64,000 nt of DNA from an uncultured Parabacteroides sp. Its GTDB lineage: Bacteria; Bacteroidota; Bacteroidia; Bacteroidales; Tannerellaceae. The stretch spans positions 1-64,000 of the forward strand of contig CAJTMR010000013.1 of the NCBI GenBank assembly GCA_910577325.1, in the 5' to 3' direction. A program made the position numbers and the translations under genes. Below, piece by piece: positions 1 through 6,614 of this stretch. A model generated the notes under the pieces. That model searched no databases. It was given only the letters and a program-made list of their open reading frames with translations, and was not told the DNA's origin. Position 1 is the stretch's first letter, and the number at the start of each line of letters is the position of its first letter.

Positions 1-108
1 GCGGTTGTGTATCACTTGTATCTTGACAGGGAACAGACCGCTTTTCTTCGCCCTGCGTGCATCCAGTACCGACAGTACGGATATGCCATCTTTTGAATAC
101 TTGAACAT
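1..108 (-). CDS. Tyrosine recombinase/integrase, N-terminal fragment (runs off window)
   Basis: An open frame of 36 codons reads leftward from an ATG at 106-108 to the window edge. It begins MFKYSKDGISVLSVLDARRA and continues with a segment ending VKIQVIHNR. This pattern is typical of the arm-binding N-terminal domain of Bacteroidetes phage-type integrases (a strand reading 'xxG.xPVKxxxxxNR' before the SAM-like domain). The catalytic R..HxxR..Y residues would lie outside the window, so activity cannot be judged. It reads away from the tra genes, and its upstream side abuts the broken end of traG, so it probably belongs to a second element inserted in or recombined with traG. An inverted repeat at 135-168 lies just upstream. 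Confidence 0.65.
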   Translation of the reverse strand, partial: MFKYSKDGISVLSVLDARRAKKSGLFPVKIQVIHNR

Positions 109-134
109 AGGCTGCCTTGTTTATTGTTATATGT

Positions 135-168
135 CTATTTTGTACATACGATTTGCATACAAAAATAG
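135..168. promoter_or_regulatory. Inverted repeat upstream of integrase
   Basis: CTATTTTGTA (135-144) is mirrored by TACAAAAATAG (158-168), with one extra A. The spacer holds a repeated GTATG motif when read on the minus strand. The site lies 27 bp upstream of the integrase ATG. It is a candidate recombinase arm site or autoregulatory operator. Only the symmetry is seen; the role is inferred. Confidence 0.35.
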
Positions 169-248
169 AGATTATCGGAAAAAATAGCAAATCAAAAGCC
201 AAATCATTTTCCTAACAATCTCTAAATATCAGCTATTTATATATAAAT

Positions 249-1604
249 TCAAACAATATAAAAACGGCAAAAATATAGGGTATTATTACGATTGGTAATC
301 ACTCCCTTCTTCATCGGCAAGTCCGATATATCCAGATGCAGCGGTCTGCCCGTCACCCGATCCACCATCTTGATGCCGAAGGGCGAGAGCGAACTCTTGT
401 AATTCGTTTCTTCCGTGAAGAAACACAGGGCTTGCGGGATGAACGTGTAGAAACTTTCCTCGAAAGGAAAATCCCCCTCGTTTCCCGGTATGCCCGCCCA
501 GAAAAGTGTCGGCACGTCCGTTGTGTTATGCCGTGGCTTGCACTCCATAAGGGCAAGCTGGCTGCCCACGTCATTCTTGATGTGTTTCAGTTCTTCCCGG
601 TCGTCCGACCATGCCATCACGTTACAGTGGCAGCGTACCGAAACCAGCCCCTTGCTGTGCGCTTCGTTCAGGTATTCCTCTATCCAAGCCTTGTTGATCT
701 GGTTGGAACGGGAGTAACGGGATAGCGACTGCATATTCCTTGCGGTCTGCTCGAACCGTTTCAGGCTCTCCGTATGGTCGTCAATAAAGATGTACTGGTT
801 ATAACAATGGTTACACGTCAGCAGCACGCCCACCGGGGCGGCGAACGACAAACGGCAATCGCTCCGGTCAGTAGATAACCGTTCATAGCGGCTGTCCGTG
901 CCCACGTTACCCGGCAAGTCCTCTACGTCCGAAAGGGTATGCAGGCAAAGGAAGTCGTCACCTATCCGCATTTCTTCGGGGTTCAGCGAAATATCCTTTA
1001 GAACAGTGGTATCGTTTTGCGAGAGGGAGAAATATTTCTCCACGATGCCCGCCGTCGTTTCCGTCCCGACAATCTCGTCCGCCCGCAGGCGGTGGAGCGT
1101 GATAAACCCGCTGTCATTCATGATCCGCTCGAACTGCCCGACCGCTTCGAGGAACTTCGTTACCGTTTCCTTGTCCTCGATCTCCTTCGGGATAATCTTG
1201 CCCTTGCACAGCGTGCTGAACGTGCTTTCCTGACGGCTGCGCATCTTGGTTGTCTTGGTAAGGAACAGGTAGCAGAAGTGATTCAGGAACGGGCGTTCGT
1301 TAAAATGCCGTTCAAACGAGCGGGACAAGAAACTAAGCTCGTCCTTGTCAATCTCCGGCTGGTACTTCTCTTCGATGAAGAAGTCCTGTTTATGTACGAT
1401 GGAAAAGTCCGGCAATACCTTCACCGCCTTGTGCCACGCCGAATGTATCGCCTCGTACTCGTTACTGGTAACGGTGAACAGTTCCGGCAGTTCCACCTTG
1501 AAGGCTACCGTCACGTCCGCATCTTTTGACACGATGCAGCCGTTCTCCACGGCAAGCAGCGGGAACTTGCTTTCCAGCGTTGCCGCTTTCATTACATTTC
1601 TCAT
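249..1604 (-). pseudogene. traG: TraG conjugation ATPase, truncated before the nucleotide-binding motif
   Basis: This encodes the N-terminal half of the TraG/VirB4-type ATPase that energises the Bacteroides type IV conjugation apparatus at the inner membrane. The start at 1604 forms an ATGA overlap with the traF stop and gives the family's MRNV..AATLE opening. Family members run to about 800 residues; this copy has 451. Recognisable TraG sequence stops at residue 440 (KKGVITNRN, about position 285). In intact TraG the next residues lead into the Walker A loop. The last 11 residues, NTLYFCRFYIV, are foreign AT-rich sequence reading into a stop. Without the P-loop half the product cannot hydrolyse ATP, so self-transfer by this copy is unlikely unless another traG acts in trans. 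Confidence 0.85.
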
Positions 1605-1921
1605 TCTTTCTTGTTTTTGGTAAATAATCGGGGAATTTTCAGTCGATTCAATACATACCTCGGATGCCGTTTCCGGGCGGCAGCTTTCATCAGCCCGTGC
1701 GTGCCGTATTTGGCATTGAGCCGGAACGTCAGCCATACCAGCAGCGTAGCCGCAGTCACGCCGAAGCCGATACACACCCACTGGTTCACGCCCGCCATGT
1801 ACAGGATAACGAACACCACGAACACGGCAAGCAACCCGGCGACGAACACAAAAAGATACTGGCTTTCCAAGCCCTTGAACTCCACGTTCCTGCCAATCCC
1901 CTTGTTAATTTCAAAGTTCAT
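1601..1921 (-). CDS. traF: TraF, small inner-membrane conjugation protein (DUF4133)
   Basis: A 106-residue protein starting MNFEINKGIGRNVEFKGLES. It has two adjacent hydrophobic segments (roughly residues 25-45 and 50-70) and a basic C-terminal tail ending KIPRLFTKNKKE. This matches DUF4133/TraF of Bacteroidales conjugative transposons, thought to be a VirB3-like membrane component of the transfer channel. The reading frame is open further upstream, but start 1921 is chosen because MNFxINKGIGR is the family's opening and because the upstream extension overlaps the end of traE. The stop overlaps the traG ATG as ATGA, suggesting translational coupling. Confidence 0.85.
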   Translation of the reverse strand: MNFEINKGIGRNVEFKGLESQYLFVFVAGLLAVFVVFVILYMAGVNQWVCIGFGVTAATLLVWLTFRLNAKYGTHGLMKAAARKRHPRYVLNRLKIPRLFTKNKKE

Positions 1922-1932
1922 AACCCGCTTGT

Positions 1933-2232
1933 TTACAGGAAGAAAGAGCGCAGGATAGTAGCAGCGACAATCAGGAAGATACAAGCTCCGAACCAGCTTG
2001 CCGCCGTCTTCGACGTATCGGGATCGCCGCTACTGAATTTTCCATACACTTTTACCCCACCAATCAACCCGACCACCGCACCAATCGCATAAATCAGCTT
2101 TGTTCCCGGATCGAAATAGCTTGTCACCATTTGCGTGGCTTCCGTGATACCCGCTTGTCCGTTACCTTGCGCCATCGCACCAGCGGCAGCCATTACACAG
2201 GCTGCCATCAAAAAGAATCTCTTTTTTGTCAT
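1933..2232 (-). CDS. traE: TraE, small membrane conjugation protein (DUF4134)
   Basis: A 99-residue protein with an N-terminal signal peptide (MTKKRFFLMAACVMAAAGAMAQ, probable cut after AMAQ). It has two further hydrophobic helices, around residues 45-65 and 82-97. The G-rich core YAIGAVVGLIGGVKVYGKF and the following GDPDTSKTAASWFGAC are hallmarks of DUF4134/TraE in Bacteroides conjugative transposons, a VirB2-pilin-sized component of the mating channel. It lies 17 bp downstream of traD and 11 bp before traF in the same operon. Confidence 0.87.
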   Translation of the reverse strand: MTKKRFFLMAACVMAAAGAMAQGNGQAGITEATQMVTSYFDPGTKLIYAIGAVVGLIGGVKVYGKFSSGDPDTSKTAASWFGACIFLIVAATILRSFFL

Positions 2233-2249
2233 TGTCTTTTAAGATTAAA

Positions 2250-2921
2250 TTAAACATTACTATTATTCATCAGTCGGGCGACACGCTGCCGTGCCCCTTC
2301 AAATTCATCCAGCATCTCGTCCCACACGTCCGATCCCATCACGGCAGGCAGCACCTCACGGGCTTGCTGTTTCTCCTGCTCGTCCGCATCGTCCGTGGCG
2401 ATAACTTTGTGTACCATCTTCAAGTCCTCGAAAGTGTACCCGGTGGCAAAGTCGGGGTTGCTGTCGGGATAATATGCCCCCAGTTCTTCTTCCTCTTCCA
2501 ACTCTTCCGGCGTGGGTACATATCCCTCTTCTTCCGGCTCGTCCTCTTCCGGTTCTACCTCGATGTCGGAGTAGTCCGCATCCTCGTCCGTAACGGATTC
2601 TTCCGCCTGTTCCGTACCGTTACCCGCAGCCGTTTCCGGCTTGCTTTCCGACGTTCTGGATGCGAAATTATCCGTTTTATCTGCTTGATTTTCAGTGTGT
2701 CCCCGCTTGTCTTCCGGCTCGTAGGTTTGTCCGTTCCGGTAGGTACTTTTGCCGATAACCGTGTACGGTTCGCCCGGCTTTTCCGCTTCTTCGTCCGGTT
2801 CGTCCGTCCCTTCTTCGGCATCCGTTTTTCCCAGCAGTCCGGCTATGTCGGTACGGTAATATTTCCACAGTACACAGAGGTAGTACAGCAGCAGGACGGA
2901 GAGTATCAGTTTCAGTATCAT
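2250..2921 (-). CDS. traD: TraD-like conjugation protein (DUF4122)
   Basis: A 223-residue protein with a single N-terminal membrane anchor (ILKLILSVLLLYYLCVLW). A long acidic, probably disordered middle follows (about residues 35-150, many E/D runs). The ordered C-terminal domain (about residues 150-223) starts near YTFEDLKMVHKVI and ends VARLMNNSNV. This arrangement fits the DUF4122/TraD proteins found between traB/C and traE in Bacteroidales conjugative transposons. Its biochemical role is not established. No separate traC is visible between traB and this gene, so the operon has one small gene fewer than CTnDOT. Confidence 0.7.
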   Translation of the reverse strand: MILKLILSVLLLYYLCVLWKYYRTDIAGLLGKTDAEEGTDEPDEEAEKPGEPYTVIGKSTYRNGQTYEPEDKRGHTENQADKTDNFASRTSESKPETAAGNGTEQAEESVTDEDADYSDIEVEPEEDEPEEEGYVPTPEELEEEEELGAYYPDSNPDFATGYTFEDLKMVHKVIATDDADEQEKQQAREVLPAVMGSDVWDEMLDEFEGARQRVARLMNNSNV

Positions 2922-2941
2922 GTTCCTTTCTCCTTTCCGCT

Positions 2942-3418
2942 TTAGAAGAGTTTTTCCATCTTTCCGGCGTATGCCGCTTCGATTTCTTCCCGGTACTGCT
3001 CGAAGTGTTGCGCCAGCACATTGTCTATGTAGGCGGATAGCGACACCTTGCCGCCCGTCAGCATCATGGAGATTTTGGCGATCCGTTCGTGGTATTCACG
3101 CCGCACATACACGGGCTTCCCGTAACGGGCGGGTATATCCATCCCTTTGAGGAAAGTCGTGTCGTAGTCCGCCGCCTGCTTCGCCTTGCGCCGCTTCCCG
3201 TCCGGCACTTTCCCGTCAGCCACCTTTGGGACAACCCTGTTTTCCATTGGCACGGCAGTTTCCCTTTTCTCTGTTTCCTGTTCCGGTTCTTCCGCCTCTT
3301 GTCCTGTTTCTTCTGTTTCCGGTGTATCACCGTTGCCTTGCGGCTTTTCCGTTTCGCCCGCCATCATCCGCATAAGCAGTTCTTCGTCGATGGGCTTATC
3401 TGTTTGCTGTTTCTTCAT
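2942..3418 (-). CDS. traB: TraB-like DNA-binding protein (DUF3408)
   Basis: A 158-residue protein with a charged low-complexity N-terminal half (E/K/P/T-rich, residues 1-85). The conserved C-terminal domain of about 65 residues begins near DYDTTFLKG, contains YVRREYHERIAKI, and then helices ending IDNVLAQHFEQYREEIE. A beta strand followed by two helices resembles ribbon-helix-helix DNA-binding proteins, and the family is annotated DUF3408/TraB. It sits 4 bp downstream of a ParA-type ATPase, the usual layout of ParA plus RHH partner pairs. The 4-bp-periodic array at 4181-4432 next to traA is a plausible binding target; this is inference. Confidence 0.75.
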   Translation of the reverse strand: MKKQQTDKPIDEELLMRMMAGETEKPQGNGDTPETEETGQEAEEPEQETEKRETAVPMENRVVPKVADGKVPDGKRRKAKQAADYDTTFLKGMDIPARYGKPVYVRREYHERIAKISMMLTGGKVSLSAYIDNVLAQHFEQYREEIEAAYAGKMEKLF

Positions 3419-3422
3419 AGCC

Positions 3423-4178
3423 TTATAGTTTGAGGATGGATATTATTTCATGTGCCAGTTCGGGGATTCCGCTGCCCGCAACCATCCGCTTGTCGGGAGC
3501 GAACAGCGTGGAGCGGAACACTACCCGGTTTTCCGCATCCAGTTCCTTGCGGAAGCGTTTCGTGTCCGGTATTTGGGTAGTGAGCATCGGCAGCCCCATT
3601 CCGGCGATTACTTTTTCATACCGCCCGTACAGTTCGCTTTTTTCCCGTTTATCCACCAGATTCCAAAAGAGGTAAAGCCCTTTCAGCCGGCTTGTTTCCT
3701 TGCCTAACATCATCCGTTGCAATACGTCCAGAAAGGCGAGCGTGCTTTCCAGTACCGTTTGGTCGGCACTCACCGGAGCAAAGATGTAATCCATTTGCGC
3801 AATGGTGCGCAATATGCCCGACGAGTTCACCGTACCGGGCAGGTCGAAGAACAGCAGGTCATAGTTTCCATTGCCCGCCAGTTCCGCCGCCATGTCCGGC
3901 GCACGTTCCACCCGGCACTTCTGCACCGGATAGGCGGCACGTCCCGGTTCACGCATCTGCTCGTATGCCATCCGTTTCAGGTACTCGTTTTCCAGTACCG
4001 CCCGGCTGTCCCGTTCCCGCATTTCGTAAAGGCTGTGTTGCGGAAAGTCGCAGTCGATCACCGCCAGCGGACACCCGCAGTTGTAGTGCAGGTAACTCGC
4101 TACCAGCACCGTGATAGCCGTCTTTCCGCTACCGCCCTTTTGTGTGGCGAAAGCCACGTTCAAAGTCTGTTTATCCAT
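3423..4178 (-). CDS. traA: TraA, ParA/MinD-type ATPase
   Basis: A 251-residue ParA-family ATPase at the head of the tra operon. A deviant Walker A loop KGGSGKT spans residues 14-20, a Walker A' stretch AVIDCDFPQHS follows, and the Walker B-like LLFFDLPGT is present. Start 4178 (MDKQTLNVAFATQKGG) places the P-loop at the usual distance from the N-terminus; an ATG four codons upstream (4190) is less likely. Homologues head the tra operons of CTnDOT-type elements as TraA. A role in positioning or partitioning the element DNA or transfer complex is inferred from the family. The leader carries the RNYY repeat array. Confidence 0.87.
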   Translation of the reverse strand: MDKQTLNVAFATQKGGSGKTAITVLVASYLHYNCGCPLAVIDCDFPQHSLYEMRERDSRAVLENEYLKRMAYEQMREPGRAAYPVQKCRVERAPDMAAELAGNGNYDLLFFDLPGTVNSSGILRTIAQMDYIFAPVSADQTVLESTLAFLDVLQRMMLGKETSRLKGLYLFWNLVDKREKSELYGRYEKVIAGMGLPMLTTQIPDTKRFRKELDAENRVVFRSTLFAPDKRMVAGSGIPELAHEIISILKL

Positions 4179-4180
4179 AT

Positions 4181-4432
4181 CGTCAATCAATTAGTTATTC
4201 ATTCGGTTGCCTAAGCAATCGGTTATCTGTTCATTCAATCAATCAGCCAATCAGTCATTCAATCGGTCAGCCGTTTAGCTGTTTAGCCATTCATCCGGCT
4301 AACCGTTTAGCCGTTCGTCCGTCCGTTCGTTCATCCGGCAAAATCATCATCCGTCCGGCTGTACATTCAGTCAATCATCCACTCGTTTGAGCGTCCGTTT
4401 ATCCGTCCGGTTGAACAGCCGTTTTACCGCTT
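4181..4432. repeat. 4-bp-periodic (RNYY)n array upstream of traA
   Basis: About 63 consecutive tetranucleotides stay in one register without slippage. Nearly every unit has purine first and pyrimidine third and fourth: AATC, ATTC, GTTC, GTCC, AGCC, GTTT and similar. Examples are aatc aatc agcc aatc near 4237-4252 and gtcc gtcc gttc gttc near 4317-4332. A period of 4 is incompatible with coding selection, and no gene is supported here. It begins within a few bases of the traA start and occupies the tra leader between the divergent tra and mob operons. Confidence 0.8.
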
Positions 4433-4482
4433 CCACGGCGCAAAGGAATATCAAAATATCGGTAGATTATCCGTCTGATTAT

Positions 4483-4499
4483 CAAGGTGTCGCACCTTG
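4483..4499. promoter_or_regulatory. Perfect hairpin between tra and mob operons
   Basis: CAAGGTG (4483-4489) and CACCTTG (4493-4499) form a 7-bp perfect inverted repeat with a 3-base loop. There is no T-run after it, so it is not a classical terminator. It may be part of the origin-of-transfer region or an operator. Confidence 0.4.
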
Positions 4500-4680
4500 T
4501 CTTTCCACCCGTAGGTTTGTCGCATACAGGTATAATGACCGGACGGGAAAAGGGCTGTTACTTTGCAGCCGTGAACCAAAATTCCGTGAGAATGAACAAG
4601 AACAGTAACCGCCCGAAGGACTGCCCCGGCAGTCGGCAACAGACAAGGGCATCCCCAATCTGTCCGGTAGGACGGATTTT

Positions 4681-4741
4681 AATTTCAACCGAAATTAGCA
4701 AGTTGTGTGCTGCGGCACTCGCTTCGCTTTCCGTGCCACAC
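4681..4741 (+). other. oriT: Candidate origin of transfer (oriT)
   Basis: Just upstream of the relaxosome genes lie a perfect 6-bp inverted repeat AATTTC/GAAATT (4681-4686, 4691-4696) and a longer nested one in which GTGTG (4705-4709) pairs with CACAC (4737-4741) and GCAC with GTGC inside it. Tightly spaced inverted repeats directly before mobA are the usual oriT position in Bacteroides mobilizable and conjugative elements. The nick site itself is not identifiable from sequence alone. Confidence 0.5.
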
Positions 4742-4856
4742 CACCACCTTGCCCCGCTGGTGCAAAATCCGCCGGAGTTGGATTTTCCTTTGCGGGGGAG
4801 AGCCGTAAGCATACGGCAGTTTTCAACCCATGTTTCACTTAAAATTTAATAGGACT

Positions 4857-5285
4857 ATGGATAGTCAGAAGAAGTATTCCAACAACCACGGGCGAAAGCC
4901 CAAAACCGACAAGATGCGCCACCGCTACGTGTTCCGTCTAAGTGACGAAGACAACGCCCGTTTCCTTGCCCTTTTCGATGAATCCGGCAAGGCAACCCGT
5001 GCCGAATTTATCGTTTCCGCACTCTTCGGCAGGGAGATAAAGGTCGTCAAACAGGATAAGGGTACGCAGGATTTCTACATGCGCCTGACCTCTTTTCATT
5101 CCCAGTTCCGCAGCATTGGCGTGAATTACAACCAATGTGTACGTGCGCTCAAATCCAATTTCTCGGAGAAGAAGGCACTCGCTTTCCTCTATAAACTGGA
5201 ACAGCACACCCTCGAACTGGTGGAACTTAGCAAACAGATTTCCGCACTGGCGGAAGAGTTTCAAACCAGATACCCCGTCAGATGA
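4857..5285 (+). CDS. mobA: MobA, relaxosome accessory protein
   Basis: A 142-residue protein, MDSQKKYSNNHGRKPKTDKM onward, with a basic N-terminus. A likely ribbon-helix-helix segment follows (HRYVFRLSDEDNARFLALFD, residues about 21-40), then a helical C-terminal half (ALKSNFSEKKALAFLYKLEQ). It matches the MobA/BmgB-like accessory proteins that bind oriT and load the relaxase in Bacteroidales elements. Start 4857 is preferred over an in-frame ATG 27 bp upstream because it gives the conserved opening. The stop overlaps the mobB ATG (ATGA at 5282-5285), so the two are translationally coupled. Confidence 0.83.
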   Translation: MDSQKKYSNNHGRKPKTDKMRHRYVFRLSDEDNARFLALFDESGKATRAEFIVSALFGREIKVVKQDKGTQDFYMRLTSFHSQFRSIGVNYNQCVRALKSNFSEKKALAFLYKLEQHTLELVELSKQISALAEEFQTRYPVR

Positions 5286-6577
5286 TAGCCAAGATTTCAC
5301 ACGGCGGCAGCCTGTACGGGGTGCTTGCCTACAACCAAATCAAGGTGGACGAACTTCATGCGGACGTGCTTTTCGGCAACCGGATTATCGAACCGCCGGG
5401 CGACAATCCTTATACGATAGAGCATATTTCCCGTTCGTTCGGGGACTACCTGACCGCCAACCGCAAGACCGAGAAACCCATCCTGCACATCTCGCTCAAT
5501 CCCGATCCGAAAGATTGCGTGAGTGAGGAACAGTTCATAAAATTGGCGGAGCAGTATATGCAGCGCATGGGCTTCGGCGACCAGCCTTATATTGTTTACC
5601 GCCACAACGACATCGGGCGGGAACACCTGCATATCGTTTCCGTCCGTGTGGACGAAACCGGGCGGGCAATTTCCGACAGCTACGAACACGAGCGTTCCAT
5701 GAAGGTCTGCCGGGAACTGGAACAGCAGTTCGACCTTACCCCGGCTACCAAAAAGGAGTGGAAGGAAGGGCTGCCCTTGTCGCCCGTCGATTACGAGTGC
5801 GGCAACCTCAAAGGGCAGTTGGCGGGAGTGATCCGACCGATAGCCCGTGAGTGGCGTTTCCAGTCGCTCGGCGAATACCGTGCGGTACTTTCGCTCTACG
5901 GCATAACGGTGGATGAAGTCAAAGGGGAATATGGCGGACGGGAGTATCACGGCTTGTCCTATTCGGCGACGGACAAGGACGGCAACAAGGTCGGCAAACC
6001 TTTCAAATCTTCCGTCTTTGGAAAAGAAGCGGGTATTGCCGCACTGGAAAAGCGTATGCTCTCTTCCGCCGCATGGGTGAAGAGCCACAAGGACATTGCC
6101 ACCGATACCGCCGCCCGCATAGCATCCGCCATGCAGACCGCAGGGCGTGACCGGGTACTTTTCGAGCGTGAACTCATGCGGCAGGGGATCGGCGTGGTAT
6201 TCCGCACCAACGATGCGGGGCGCATCTATGGGACGACCTTCATCGACCATGCCGACAAGACCGTTTTCAACGGTTCCCGTCTGGGCAAGGAGTTTTCAGC
6301 TAACGTGTTCAACGACCTTTTCGCCGGGCAGGACGGTATTCACCCGCCACAGACAAGCGAAGTGGAACGTCCCGCACAGCAACAGGAGCATACGGGCGCA
6401 TCCCAGTGGAACGGGCATGATACCGAATACCAGCCCGACCACAAGGACAACACCGCCCCAAACGTGGCGGACGCTCTCAGCCTGTTCGCACCCGTGCAGG
6501 GCGGCGCATCCGGCGACCAGCCCGCACCACCGCAGCGGAAAAAGAAGAAAAGGCGCAGGTACGGCAGGCAGCAGTAA
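5282..6577 (+). CDS. mobB: MobB relaxase (MobP-type relaxase/mobilisation nuclease)
   Basis: A 431-residue relaxase, the enzyme that nicks oriT and is transferred with the strand. The N-terminal domain (residues 1-250) opens MIAKISHGGSLYGVLAYNQ. It carries the metal-binding motif HLHIVSVRV with H115 and H117, and the supporting stretch PYIVYRHNDIGREH. The C-terminal 180 residues include a Q/H/P-rich linker and a strongly basic tail, KKKKRRRYGRQQ, probably for DNA contact. Length and motifs are intact, so the element should remain mobilisable in trans even though traG is broken. It is coupled to mobA and followed 37 bp later by the coupling protein. Confidence 0.9.
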   Translation: MIAKISHGGSLYGVLAYNQIKVDELHADVLFGNRIIEPPGDNPYTIEHISRSFGDYLTANRKTEKPILHISLNPDPKDCVSEEQFIKLAEQYMQRMGFGDQPYIVYRHNDIGREHLHIVSVRVDETGRAISDSYEHERSMKVCRELEQQFDLTPATKKEWKEGLPLSPVDYECGNLKGQLAGVIRPIAREWRFQSLGEYRAVLSLYGITVDEVKGEYGGREYHGLSYSATDKDGNKVGKPFKSSVFGKEAGIAALEKRMLSSAAWVKSHKDIATDTAARIASAMQTAGRDRVLFERELMRQGIGVVFRTNDAGRIYGTTFIDHADKTVFNGSRLGKEFSANVFNDLFAGQDGIHPPQTSEVERPAQQQEHTGASQWNGHDTEYQPDHKDNTAPNVADALSLFAPVQGGASGDQPAPPQRKKKKRRRYGRQQ

Positions 6578-6614
6578 CCTTCCGCAGTATTTACAATTTT
6601 AAAAGTATATCAAT

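Noticed and set aside
2226..2945. A 239-codon plus-strand frame opposite traD
   Set aside because: It is the antisense of the acidic low-complexity traD linker, which reads as Phe/Arg-rich nonsense on the other strand.
4142..4390. An open frame of 82 codons through the tetranucleotide array
   Set aside because: The frame is open only because the RNYY repeat lacks stops in that register; the peptide is low-complexity and the period is 4, not 3.
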